From: Lantana camara
Taxonomy: Eukaryota > Streptophyta > Magnoliopsida > Lamiales > Verbenaceae
DNA length: 64,000 bases
Direction: 5' to 3'
NCBI GenBank assembly: GCA_037501455.1
Contig: CM074858.1
Coordinates: 88,944,501 to 89,008,500 of the forward strand
Part shown: piece after piece, positions 13,155 through 24,847 of the stretch
Layout of the letters: every line of letters begins with the position of its first letter
How positions within the stretch are numbered: the stretch's first letter is position 1
Notes under the pieces: generated by a model
The model's database searches: none
The model's input: the letters and a program-made list of their open reading frames with translations, nothing else
What the model was told of the DNA's origin: nothing
Made by a program: the position numbers and the translations under genes

Positions 13155-13998
13155 TGTTAGGAATAGTGCCCTTATAGGCGATGTTGTAATCCGCTTTGTA
13201 CTTTTCCATTTGTAAATCACAGACAATCTTTAAATAATAAATACACTGATTCGATCATAAGGTAACACTTCTTTATATGCTCTTGTTTGATTGAATGTTT
13301 ACTTTGGCTACGTATGTATAAGAACTCCTCTAATCTAATTGACTTATAGGACTCTATCACTTAGGTGAAGTGGTTCATGAAACGAGCCCTAAATCACATA
13401 AGTCATGATTAGAAACCACTCATAGTTGATGAGTCCAATACAGTGGGTGTGTCGATATAACTCGCTTGAGGTTTGCTCATGTGATCACGCCCTGAAAAAG
13501 GACCACCTTATTTCATCGGGTGTAAAGTGTATAGCTGATACATGCATGATACATGGAGGTGCTCGGTTATTTTATATGAGTACACTGAGGTGTCCCGTGT
13601 GAGAAGATTCCTAAATGGGAAAGGAAGTTTCGATTTCTGGGAATAGAAACTTTTAGATTAGGAAATATCTCACAAGACATTTATGTTATTCATTAGTCCT
13701 TAGACTTGAGATTCCATCGAAGCTTTATGTGAGCTAACTTTATAGTCTTAGGTATAAGCTTTAATGGATGTCCCCCATGACAGCAGATTCAAGGCTTATG
13801 TTGGGACAGCACAGGTGGCACATGAAAGCATATGAGAATCAATAAAGGACCTACACTTGCATAAGCAATTTGAGCTCTTATTGTGTAAATCATTCGTATG
13901 CCATCTGGGAGACCTTGGCCAAGGCAGTGGATCGAGATCAAGAAATGAATTTCTTGGATCGAGATCAAATGGAAATGAAATCAACTTAACATTAAGAT
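13155..13998 (+). mobile_element. 3' LTR of copia A, first part
   Basis: Begins TGTTAGGAATAGTGCCC and follows the copia LTR pattern for 844 bases, until the gypsy element F starts at 13999. The remaining LTR end is at 23451-23802. Compared with B's LTR, about 0.8 kb between the two pieces is missing. Confidence 0.85.
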
Positions 13999-16847
13999 TG
14001 TAACACCCCAAACGGAGGATGCCACATCCCCCGCACTGAGACCCAGAACCGGTCATGAAATGGAAATCCATGCCCGAATCCGCATCAAAGCGAACGAGAG
14101 TCAAACACACACGCTATGCTAGGCGGATCTAACTCGACAAACTCAGAGCGCGGAAGCAATTCAAACAACATTCAAAGCAAGTGACGGGTTCAACTAGCAT
14201 AGATACCTAATTCCGAATATCAAATCTGCATAACGTAGTAACTAACAAGTGCCACACAGGTCTACAGAAAGGTAAAGTATAATCTCAAGTCTACAAGTCA
14301 TAACATAAGTAAAGTGTATGAACGACAAATGCAACTAGAAAGGTTAGACTGACGAAGTGCAACGCAAAGGACTCACTCCCCGCCTAGCATACGCCAACAG
14401 ACCTGCAACTAAAAGGTTAAATGAGGGGTCAGTCAACTTGACCGAGTGATGGGGCTAACGCACACCCACAACATATACATATATAAAGCACAACACAGAT
14501 CAAAAGGAGGGAATCAGGAACCAGAGATAGGTATTGCATACCAAAGACATTTCCAAAAGTACCCCAAAAGATAAGTATATAAGTGTTAGAAAACATTTCA
14601 GAAACTCTATCTCGATTCACGATTCCCAGACAGAACAAAACACATGCTCGGCGAGTACGAGCTTCCAACCTTTACTCCTCAGAACATAAATCAAAATCAA
14701 TCCATCCTCTACACAAATGATGGAGGAGATGTACCATCCCCAAACCATCCAGAACAGACCCGCCCTCAAGGGGGTAGCTATCCCACAAGAGTCCTCCCCG
14801 GATAAAAACACTGAAGGCTCAAGGTATCACGCCTCCATTATCTCCCTGAGTCGTGCAATGATATCTCAAATGGAACTACGCACATGGCTGAAACCCCGAC
14901 GTCGCCCTAACCGTCCCGGGGGACCCATTACCCGTAGCTCCTCGGATCCACAACAGAACAGAACAGAACAAATACCATATATCATAGCCAACTAGCTACA
15001 GAATCATAACACAACTAAATTTTCCAAAATAGCTTACATATGCCTCAAAACTCATTTTTATATCCCCACATTGTGGAATTTAAGCCCTCGGGCACCCACC
15101 CACGCAGGACATAAGCACAAGGTCATAAACACATCATATCCAACACATACGTATTTATAATAAGGCATACTCGCATGCAAGGGTAGGAATCAACATGTAA
15201 AGTCCATAGGTCGCATAGCTATATAAAATCCTAATCCTCACCTCGTGGTAGTAGAGTCTGAGAGTGTGAAGGGCCAAACACTCTAAACTTCGGGCTCACC
15301 GGCACCACCAAACTCTGTAACAAGACATACAGAAGCCCAACTTAGACTCTACATGAACCAAGTAAGACGCACGACGTACAAAGTATGAATGACATTTGAA
15401 ATGGATTGATGCTTATCAAGTTGGTCACAAGGGACAATTCAAATATTCAAGTAAATCATGCAAGTAATGAAGTATTAAGGTTCAAAGGTGCATTCCAAGT
15501 CATATCGTAGCATATAAGTCAAGTAGCAACTCAAACGAATGAAATACGCACGAAAAAGCAAGTAAAAAGGTTCACAGATGCATGGGAACGACCATTCCCA
15601 TGCATAACACAACATGGGAACGATCCTTCCCATGCCAAGGCTAAGCGAGACTAAAAACGGCACACATGGGAACGGTCATTCCCATGTTCGGTCCCCCAAA
15701 CCAAACCCTATCCCGGAAGGGCCGTTCCAAGCTTAAAGCACAAAAGGGAACGGTCGTTCTGGTCATGAATCTGGAGCAGAAGCTTGATAGCTTCGGGAAG
15801 AAGAAGGGGAAGAACCAAAAACATCAATCCAACACGAAGTCAACCATACAATATCACGAAATTCAAGTATAACATCATATAAATCATGCTTAGCATCAAA
15901 ACATCAATTAATTCAAGTTTAGGAAGGTTTTTGCCCAATTTCTCAAACACCCATTTTCATGAAATTCAAGCTTAAACATGAATATATGAATTCCTAGCCT
16001 TCCTTACACGAATTTCCAGCAACTAGGACACATAAGGAGCATTCAAATCACCAAGGCTTGCTTAAGGATTCAATAGTTAATCATAATATTCAAGTTGGGC
16101 ATAAATTACAAATTTTCACATGATTTCTCCATTCAAGTTTATACCAACAATTTCATGCTCAAATCCAAGAATAGGAATGAAATACTCATCAAAAGAGATC
16201 CAAAACTTACCTTTTCTTGTGAAGGAATGAGGAATCGAAGAATATGAGCTCTTAGAGTTGAAGATGGTTCAAGTCTTGATCTTCTCTTGAAGCTTCTCCA
16301 TGAGTTTCTCTTTGAGGCTAACTTGTGTGGTTTGAAATGAAATGAAAAAGGGATCTAGGTTATGTAGTGGCTGATAGTTTTAGGTCAAGATAAGAAAACC
16401 GGTTTAAGTAACTCCCGGTTCAAGTGAACCGGTCAATAAAAGGGATAAAGGCCCAAACGGTATCCAAAAATTGTGAAATAAATTCCATTGGACTTGAATC
16501 ATTGAAACGAACACAATGGCGGTGTCGGAATTCGAATTCGAATTCCCGAGCTCATATTGGTCCTGAACGACCCAAACTCACCTAACTCAGTGTTAGGCCC
16601 AAATACACAAATAGGTCCAAGTCCTATTTAAATCCAACTCCAACAATTAATTTAAATTCAACTAAGTTCCATTCTTAAGTTTTCATGCAAGAATTCATAT
16701 TTTACCTTTTTGGATTTTAGTCAATTAAGTCACACTTTCAATCAAAGTTGGATTTAAACACATAAAAAGGGAATTAAATCACATAGGTGCGTAAGGTAAA
16801 CTCTCTCGTGGCGCTTACCTGCACGATTTATCGGACGGGGCGTCACA
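13999..16847 (-). mobile_element. 3' LTR of gypsy F
   Basis: A 2,849-bp LTR reading TGTAACACCCC at its + strand start and GGGGCGTCACA at its end. It aligns with 21463-23450 from the start through GAAATTCAAGCTTAAA at about 15960-15976. It carries five GGGAACGGTCGTTCCC-like palindromes at 15584-15760. The 5' LTR has an extra block of about 23 bases near 21722-21745 that this copy lacks. Confidence 0.92.
15584..15760. repeat. Array of GGGAACGNYCNTTCCC palindromes in gypsy F LTR
   Basis: Palindromic units at 15584-15599, 15616-15631, 15668-15683, 15715-15728 and 15746-15759, irregularly spaced. Partly decayed counterparts are at about 23058-23235 in the other LTR. Confidence 0.8.
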
Positions 16848-16862
16848 ACCTCCCCCCCTTAG
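16848..16862 (-). other. Polypurine tract of gypsy F
   Basis: Read on the minus strand, AAGGGGGGAGGTT directly precedes the LTR start TGTGACGCCCCG. This is the usual position of the plus-strand primer of an LTR retrotransposon. Confidence 0.8.
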
Positions 16863-19800
16863 GAGAACCTGTCCTGAGGTTCGCTGCTCGAAACAACTCC
16901 GGATACATTTTCCTCATCTTCTCTTCAGTCTCCCAAGTTGATTCCTCAGATTTCTGATCTCTCCATAACACTCTGACCAAGGGAATCTGCTTGTTTCTCA
17001 ACACTTGTACTTTCCGATCCTGAATCTCAACCGAGTGCTTCACAATCGTCAAATCGGACTCAAGCTGTACCTCTTCAACCGGTAAAACCGTCGACTCATC
17101 GGTGTAGAACTTCCGAAGCTGTGAAACATGGAACATATTATGAATCCTAGTCAAACTCGATGGTAGGTCCAACCTATACGCCACTTCTCCAATCCTCTCT
17201 AGAATCTCAAACGGTCCAAGATATCAAGGGATAATCTTTCCACCTCTACCAATACGAGAAAAGCCCTTCCTAGGTGATGCCTTCAAGAAGACACGATCTC
17301 CGACCTCAAACTCAAGGGGCCTTCTCCTCTTATCCGCATAACTCTTCTGTCTATCCTGAGCTGCTTTCATTCTCTGCTGAATTAACTTAACCTTCTCAAC
17401 CGTCTTCTCAATCTTAGCAGAGGCCTTTGCTCTCATGAGCTTACCCTCCTTAGTCCATCGCCAATCCTCAATATCCCAATATAGTGGCGACCTACACTTC
17501 CTCCCCTAGAGTGCCTCGTAAGGGGCCATACCAATCGAAGCCTGGTAGTTGTTGTTGTAAGAGAACTCAACCGATGGCAAGTGCTTATCCCATTTATCCT
17601 TAAAATCCAATGCACACGCCCTTAACATATCCTCAAGATACTTAATCAGCCGCTCTGACTGTCCATCAGTCTGAGGATGTGATGCGGTGCTAAACTTAAG
17701 CTGTGTACCCAAGCACTTTTGATGCTCTTGCCAAAAACTAGATATAAACCGAGGATCCCGATCTGACACGATGCTAGCCGGAACTCCATGTAGCCTCACT
17801 ATCTCATTACAATGCAGTTCAGCTAACTTAGGTACCTTATCCGTTATCCGAATCTTAAGAAAATCGGCAGACTTAGTCAAACGGTCTACCACTACCCAAA
17901 TCCCGTCGAATCCTTTCCTAGACCTCGGCCGGCAGGACGCAAAGTCCATAGTCACCTGCTCCCACTTCCACTCCGGAATCGGAAGTGGTTGGAGAGTACC
18001 TCCCGGTTTCTGATGTTCTGCCTTGACCATCTGGCATATTAGACATCACTTCACAAAGAATGCAACATCCCTCTTCATGCCACTCCACCAATATAACTCT
18101 TTCAAGTCTTGGTACATCTTCGTACCTCCCGGGTGAATGGAATAACCGGAGCGGTGCGCCTCCTCAAGTATTACCCTCTTGAGCTGGTTAGCCACACACA
18201 CTCTTCCCTTGAACCTGAACAAACCAGAATCATCAAACCCAAACTTAGTCTTTGGATCATCTCTGGAACGGGTAATCAATCTCTGAATCTCGGCATCCGT
18301 AGGCTGAGTCTCTAACAATCTCTGCTTCAAATCAGGCTGAACCGTGATGTTGGCTAACTTACCCACGGAAACCACAACAGTTGAACTCGAAATAGTGGCC
18401 TTCCTGCTCAAAGCGTCGGCAACCACATTTGCCTTACCCGGATGGTACTGAATCGTGTAATCGTAGTCCTCTAAAAACTCAACCCATCTCCTCTGTCTCA
18501 AGTTAAGCTCTTTCTGCGTGAACAAGTACTGAAGACTCTTATGATCCGAGAACACCTCAAATGTAGCACCATAGAGATAGTGGCGCCACTTAGACAACGC
18601 AAACACGATGGCTGCAAGCTCTAGGTCATGGGTGGGGTAATTCTGCTCATACACCTTCAACTTTCTAGAGGCATAAGCTACAACCCGACCGTTCTACATC
18701 AACACACAACCCAGTCCTTCCTTAGAAGCATCTGCATAAACCGTATAACCCTCAACCCCCTCGGGTAGGGTAAGAACCGGTGCTGTAGTCAACCTTTCCT
18801 TTAAAGTCTGAAAGCTCATCTCACAACTATCATCCCATTCAAACTTGGTTTCCTTCTTAGTCAACCTAGTTAACGGGGCTGCAATCTTAGAGAAATCCAT
18901 CACAAATCTCCTATAATAACCTGCCAAACCCAGAAAACTCCGTATCTCAGAGGCTTTCCTAGGCCTCTCCCAATGTAACACCGTTTCAATCATAGAGGGA
19001 TTGACCTCAATTCCATCGCCTGAGATAATGTGACCCAGAAAAGTGACTCGATCAATCCAGAACTCGCACTTATTGAACTTAGCATACAACTTGTGCTCTC
19101 CAAGTGTCTCCAACACAATCCGGAGATGCTGTGCATGCTCCTCAACCGATCTCGAATACACCAAGATGTCGTCTATAAAGATCACCACAAACTTATCATG
19201 GAACGGTCTAAACACCCGGTGCATCATATCCATAAACACTACCGGAGCATTCGTCAACCCAAATGGCATAACCACAAACTCGAAGTGCCCGTATCTCGTG
19301 TTGAATCCAGTCTTAGAGATATCCTCCTCTCTAATCCTCAACTGATAGTAACCCTGCCTCAAATCCAATTTGGAGTACACTCGCGAACCCTGCAAGCTAT
19401 CAAACAACTCCTCAATATGGGGTAATGGATACTTGTTCTTAACTGTCATCCTGTTCAGTTCACGGTAGTCTATACACATCCTTAACGTCCCATCTTTCTT
19501 CTTAACAAACAGGACGGGAGCACCCCACGGAGAAGTGCTCGGACGAATGTATCCGCTAACCAAAAGTTCATCCAACTGCTTCTTCAGCTCCTTCAACTCG
19601 GCAGGAGCCATTCTGTAGGAGGTCTTCGAATAAGGCTCAGCTCCGGGATAGAGGTCCACTACAAATTCAATGTCCCTGTCCGGTGGTAAGGACCCCAAAC
19701 TCTCCGGGAACACATCCAGATACTCCCGTACGACCTCCCTTTCCTCAAGTTTGACCTGGTCCTTCGGTTTGTTCAGAAGGTAAACCACGAAACCTGTAGC

Positions 19801-20057
19801 ACCGTCCCGAAATAGCTTACTAGCCTCAATAATGGATATGAACAGACTGGATCCCAATCTCTCTCTCTCGAAAACACCACAGAACCAAAAGAAATCCTCT
19901 TCAAAAGGCAATCCATAACTGCACAATGTCGGTAGAGCCAATCCATCCCAAGAATCACCCTATACCTCCTCATCGGCATCTCGATCAAATCAATGGGAAA
20001 GACTCGACCCCCAAAACTCACCGGACACTCACAAAACACTCTATCCGTCTCCAAGCT

Positions 20058-20071
20058 CCCCCCCCCCCCCC
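20058..20071 (-). repeat. G14 homopolymer inside the protease region of gypsy F
   Basis: Fourteen C on the + strand, G on the coding strand. Upstream coding is in the main frame; downstream, the protease continuation (E-T-D-R-V-F-C-E-C-P and V-I-L-G-M-D-W-L) is in another frame. Slippage in this run is the likely cause of the first frameshift. Confidence 0.85.
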
Positions 20072-21442
20072 AAGGGAGAACTCACCACAAACGCATGCGC
20101 AGATATCTCAGCAAGCAAAGGCAAAGAGGCAACAATATCCCGGGCTATAAAAGAATGAGTAGCCCCAGGATCAAATAATGCCTGTAATGATATGCCATAA
20201 ATATGTATTGTACCTTCCACCACAGCATTCTGATCAATCTCTGCTGCCTCCTCCTCACCATCCATAGCATAAGCACGAGCCTGAACTACCGGCCTCTTCC
20301 TCGGACAAGCATCCCTCTTGTGCTCAGCCGAACCACACACCAAACATCTACCCAAATACCTCCAACACCTCTCCAACGGGTGAGGACCCTGACAGTGAGA
20401 ACAAATAGCTGGAGCTGGTGCCCGTAATGCTGGTGGCACTGTAGGAGCAGTAGGTCGGGGCTTCTTGTTAATGAAGCCCTGTAGACGGAAAACTGGTGTA
20501 GAAGTAGTAGAAACATGAGTAGCGGGCTTCTTGCCCAATCTAGAACCCGAACCATGCCCCGAAGAGAAAGATGGGGGCCTCAACCTCTGTCACTGAGCCT
20601 CGACCTGAATAGCCCTCTTAGTAACCTTATCCCAAGTGCTAACATTGTTAGCCTGAAGAGCTCTCTGAATATCCTCTCGAAGCCCATGAAGGAAGTGACG
20701 GGCTCTGTGTGAATCAACATCAGTGATGTGGGTAGCATAGGGAGCAAGTCTCTCGAACTCTATAATGTAGTCCTCAACAGATCTGGATCCCTACTTCAGC
20801 TCAGAGAACTCCTGAAGTCTGCGCCCTCGTGCACTATGAGGTATCAACTTCTCGTGGAACTCATGCACAAAAGTCTCCCAAGTGAACTCCATACCACTCC
20901 TCTCAAGTCTGGATCGAACTCCCTTGAGCCAGTTAGCTGCCTGTCCCTGAATGAATCGAGCAGTACAAACAGCCTTATCCTGAGAATTCCCTGGGCAAAT
21001 CTCCCAAATACCACTGATCTCAGCTAACCACTCCTCAGCCTTGATATCATCTCCCCCAAACCACTTAGGAAGGTTGTTGTTCCGAAACTCCCTATACACA
21101 GCTGAGATAGTACCATCCTGACCATCAATGGGCGGTGCCTGTTATCTCTGATTCTGTTGCAACTGATTGAGAAGTGCCTGAACAATGTTCTCCGCATTCA
21201 GTGGTGGTTGCGGAGGTGGATTAGGCACATCCGATGAAGCCTCTCGGTCACGGCGTCTAGGAGGCATCCTGAAATTCAAAGATTTAAGCAATATTGATGC
21301 ATGTGGATTAGTACTTGTTTATGTATACAAGTATTAGAAATAAACACGTATTCAAGTAAATGAGTCATATAATCACATTGTCCTATGCCGTACCAACTAG
21401 ACAGACTCGACACGACACTAGAGCTCGGTTTTGCAACCTAGA

Positions 21443-21454
21443 GCTCTGATACCA
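21443..21454 (-). other. Primer binding site of gypsy F (tRNA-iMet)
   Basis: The minus strand reads TGGTATCAGAGC eight bases inside the 5' LTR, complementary to the 3' end of plant initiator Met tRNA. Confidence 0.9.
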
Positions 21455-21462
21455 CTTAAAGA

Positions 21463-23450
21463 TGTAACACCACAAACGGAGGATGCCACATCCCCCGCAC
21501 TCAGACCCAGACCCGGTCATGAAATGGAAATCCATGCCCGAATCCGCATCAAAGCGAACGGGAGACAAACACACACGCTATGCTAGGCGGATCTAACTCG
21601 ATAAACTCAGAGCGCGGAAGTAATTAAAACAACATTCAAAGCAAGTGACGGGTTCAACTAGCATAGATACCTAAATCGCGAATATCAAATCTGCATAACG
21701 TAGTAACTAACAAGTGCCACACTGGGCCAAATACGAATGCCACACAGGTCTACAGAAAGGTAAAGTATAATATCAAGTCTACAAGTCATAACATAAGTAA
21801 AGTGTATGAAGGAAAAATGCAACTAGAAAGGCTAGACTGACGAAGTGCAACTTAAAAGACTCACTCCCCACCTAGTATACGCCAAAAGACCTGCAACTAA
21901 AAGGTTAAATGAGGGGTCAGTCAACTTGACCGAGTGAGGGGGCTAATGCACACCCACAATATATACATATATAAAGCACAACGCAGATCAAAAGGAGGGA
22001 ATCATGAACCAGAGATAGGTGTTGCATACCAAAGATATTTCTAAAAGTACCCCAAAAGATAAGTATATAAGTTTAGAAAACATTTCAGAAACTCTATCTC
22101 GATTCACGATTCCCAGACAGAACAAAACACATGCTCGACGAGTACGAGCTTCCAACCTTTACTCCTCAGAACAGAAATCAAAATCAATTCATCCTCTACA
22201 CCAATGATGGAGTAGATATACCATCCCCAAACCATCCAGAACAGACCCGCCCTCAAGGGGTAGCTATCCCACAAGAGTCCTCCCCGGATAAAAACACCGA
22301 AGGCTCAAGATATCACGCCTCCCTTATCTCCTTGAGTAGCGCAATGATATGTCAAATGGAACTACGCACATGGCTGAAACCCCGACGGCCCTAACCGTCC
22401 CGGGGGACCCATTACCTGTAGCTCCTCGGATCCACAACAAAATAGATACCATATATCATGGCCAACTCACTACAGAATCATAACACAACTGAATTTTCCA
22501 AAATAGCTTACATATGCCTCAAAACTCATTTTTATATCCCCACGCTGTGGAATTTAAGCCCTCCGGCACCCACCCACGCAGGACATACGCACAAGGTCAT
22601 AAACGCATCATATCCAACACATACGTATTTATCATAAGGCATACTCGCATGCAAGGGTAGGAATCAACATGTAAAGTCCATAGGTCTCATAGCTATATAA
22701 AATCCTAATCCTCACCTCGTGGTAGTAGAGTCTGAGAGTGTGAAGGGCCAAACACTCTAAAGGTCGGGCTCACCGGCACCACCAAACTCTGTAACAAGAC
22801 ATACAGAAGCCCAACTTAGACTCTACATGAACCAAGTAAGACGCACGATGTACAAAGTATGAATGACATTTGAAATGGATTGATGCTTATCAAGTTGGTC
22901 ACAAGGGACAATTCAAATATTCAAGTAAATCATGCAAGTAATGAATTATTAAGGTTCAGAGGTGCATTCCAAGTCATATTGTAGCATATAAGTCAAGTAG
23001 AAACTCAAACGAATCAAATATGCACGAAAAAGCAAGTAAAAAGGTTCATAGACGCATGGGAACGACCATTCCCATGCATAACACAACATGGAAACGGTCC
23101 TTCTTATGCCAAGGCCAAGCGAGACTGGGAACGGCACACAAGGGAACGGTTTTTCCTATATTCGGTCCCCCTAACCAAACCCTAGCCCGGAAGGGCCATT
23201 CCAAGCTTAAAGCACAAATGGGAACGATCGTTCCGGTCATGAATCTGGAGCAGAAGCTTGACAGCTTCTGGTAGAAGAAGGGGAAGACCCAAAAACATCA
23301 ATCCAACACGAAATCAACCATAAAATATCACGAAATTCAAGTATAACATCATATAAATCATGCTTAGCATCAAAACATCAATTAATTCAAGTTTAGGAAG
23401 GTTTTTGCCCAATTTCTCAAACACCCATTTTCATGAATTTCAAGCTTAAA
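21463..23450 (-). mobile_element. 5' LTR of gypsy F, outer end deleted
   Basis: A 1,988-bp copy of the LTR at 13999-16847. Similarity stops at 23450 after CAAGCTTAAA, about 0.87 kb short of the expected end, and copia LTR sequence follows without a TSD. Confidence 0.9.
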
Positions 23451-23802
23451 CCCCATAAAGGGTGTTAGACAAATTCTCCTTCTTCAAATTATATCCCACG
23501 AACCCTAGATAGCCTAAACACTAACCATAGCACTAGCATCCTCCCTGTTTACATCGTGATCAAGGTTGGTATGGACTATTCTCTAGAGGGCTGCTATTTT
23601 GGAGTTTTGAAAGATTCGAAAGGAGCTCGTGGGACTTGCCGCTTTAAGAACATTTTTGGGCGTTCAAACGTGTCAAGAAATCTTCAATCTAAGTAAGTTC
23701 TTGATACCTTACGAATCTGGAATAGGAATTGTAAGGCTAGATCTTGCTTTTGGGAAAAATTTTAAATTCCACTGTGCCTTTTTTTTCATGTTTTCCCCAA
23801 CA
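23451..23802 (+). mobile_element. 3' LTR of copia A, last part
   Basis: Carries the copia LTR end signature: the ACTAACC...CTAGCATCC stretch, GGACTATTCTCTAGAGGGCT, AAACGTGTCAAGAAA near 23670-23685, and the terminal TTTTCCCCAACA. The host of this insertion follows at once. The A TSD would be TCTAG (23803-23807), whose partner is outside the window. Confidence 0.8.
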
Positions 23803-24103
23803 TCTAGGGCCTTTTGTTGGACCCGTACTTACATTATTGCTATTGGATTTATGAATTGGGTAGGCATGCTCGTTGTGTGTTTATCATCGTTGGGCTATGG
23901 CCATACTTGTATTTGCCTTTTCGCTCTCGCATTTATGTTTCTGTTGAGCAATTATTGGTACAGGGTCTAGTCCCGCCTAACGCAGGTGTATTTTTGTTTT
24001 GTCGTACGTTTGCTTTGATATGGCTCGTGTACAGACTTTTCATTTTGCATGCGGGTCTGGTCCTAGTGCGGGTATGTGGTAGCCTAGCGTTTCGGGTGCT
24101 ATA
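23803..24103 (+). mobile_element. 3' end of a gypsy (Tekay-like) LTR
   Basis: About 300 bases with the same terminal pattern as the end of the solo LTR at 6552-9914: a TAGTCCCGCCTA stretch, TTTGATATGGCTCGTGTACAG, CATTTTGCATGCGGG and the end GGTGCTATA (TACA elsewhere). It is the sequence into which copia A inserted. Its start lies left of the window. Its expected TSD is GTTCC (24104-24108). Confidence 0.75.
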
Positions 24104-24780
24104 GTTCCAACTACCAGCTGCTCCATCACTATGGTGAATTGAAGGTGTGGTTGGCCACTACCTATAGGAATTGTGAATGGCCACGTGGCCACTTAAGGGT
24201 TAATAGGGGTCGACTGGCACCATCGAGTGTTTCCTTCGACCACCTGGTTGGGAATTCTCACATTTATTTAAGGGTGTGGGGAGTACTATTTCGAGCTCAC
24301 GATCAAATACAGAAGAAAGATCGAGTAGGGCATGATAGCTATGTTTCGTGTTGGGAATATGGTATGTCTACAGGTGGGGTCTTGCCATGTCATTAGCCCC
24401 TGAAAGACTGCCAACTAACGATGACATGGTGGCGACGTTTTGACTCCCGATGGAGGCCCCACCTGTAATCATTGCGTCGTTTCACCTTTCGATTCCCACC
24501 CTTTTACCTCCTAAAAATAAAGTTCCAGTAACTTCATTCTCTACCTTACATTAAAAGTTGAGATTCGAACGTTTCCAGAGGCATCTGATCTTTGAGTTCT
24601 ATTGACCTTAACCTTTTTGGTATCCTCCGACCCAGCTCTTTAGATTTAGTGTAGTATTCTTATATCTATTGTAATTTTGTCCTTGAGGAAAGAGATCCCC
24701 AAATCTACCCACAGGACTCAGTTCCTAGATTTATAAAAAATCGTTGTCCCATTCGAGTTTATAAGGGAAGAGGACATTCT
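24104..24780. other. Unassigned stretch, possibly Tat 3' LTR or its junction
   Basis: No coding match seen. It contains an inverted repeat: ACAGGTGGGG (24370-24379) pairs with CCCCACCTGT (24457-24466), and inside it GCCATGTCAT (24384-24393) pairs with ATGACATGGT (24421-24430). By position it should hold the 3' LTR of the Tat-type element, but I cannot identify LTR ends. Confidence 0.5.
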
Positions 24781-24847
24781 CCTTGCGGAGATGATTAGAA
24801 ATCCGGATGAACTTGAGACGGGAGATCGGGTGGTGGAGAATGAATAT

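Larger units (their letters stand above)
16843..21267 (-). pseudogene. Gypsy F gag-protease-RT-RNase H-integrase polyprotein, inactivated
   Basis: One frame of about 1,475 codons from the ATG at 21267 (MPPRRRDREAS). In order: Gag with the W-F-x-G-D-D-x-x-A-E-E-W-L segment (about 21050); two zinc-binding pieces, C-S-H-C and C-L-V-C-G-S-A-E-H-K-R-D-A-C (about 20320-20410); protease D-P-G-A-T-H-S-F-I (about 20165); RT with F-I-D-D at 19168-19179; RNase H starting Y-A-D-A-S (about 18735); integrase with H-H-C-C finger (about 18050-18170), core D, D and E residues (M-D-F, S-D-R-D, Q-S-E-R) at about 17650-17950; and a chromodomain-like tail (R-K-V-Q-V-L-R-N-K, then S-T-W-E) at about 16930-17020. 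Seven in-frame stops lie near 21138, 20788, 20586, 18694, 18043, 17505 and 17222. Two frameshifts flank 20060 and 19860 and cancel each other. Otherwise full length. Confidence 0.93.
13999..23450 (-). mobile_element. Ty3/gypsy element F, Tekay-like chromovirus, nearly complete
   Basis: Minus-strand element. Its 3' LTR is at 13999-16847, polypurine tract just above it, gag-pol at 16843-21267, tRNA-iMet PBS at 21443-21454, and a 5' LTR at 21463-23450 that lacks its outer (upstream) end. Long LTRs (2.85 kb), an iMet PBS, a D-x-G-A-T-H-S-F-I protease and a chromodomain-like integrase tail all fit the Tekay/Del group of plant chromoviruses. The expected left TSD would be AAGAT (13994-13998). The right partner is gone because a deletion removed the outer end of the 5' LTR together with part of the host copia LTR. 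Confidence 0.92.
1..23802 (+). mobile_element. Ty1/copia element A, 5'-truncated by window edge, heavily nested
   Basis: Decayed copia element whose parts appear in order: leader (1-1998), gag-protease-integrase (1999-4223), start of RT (6157-6551), middle RT (9920-10226), end of RT plus RNase H (12292-13154), and a 3' LTR split into 13155-13998 and 23451-23802. The order matches element B at 43576-57652 along its whole length, so the gaps can be assigned to later insertions, three of which have perfect 5-bp TSDs. The 5' LTR lies upstream of the window. Every domain carries stops or frameshifts, so the element is dead. Its flank is the tail of a gypsy LTR, so A was itself a nested insertion. 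The copia superfamily is clear from domain order (integrase before RT). I do not assign a lineage. Confidence 0.9.

Noticed and set aside
19030..19425. 131-codon plus-strand frame
   Set aside because: Antisense shadow of the strongly conserved gypsy RT on the minus strand.
23629..24104. Two hydrophobic plus-strand frames that could suggest a membrane protein
   Set aside because: They cross the junction between the copia LTR end (23802) and a gypsy LTR end; hydrophobicity reflects T-rich sequence.
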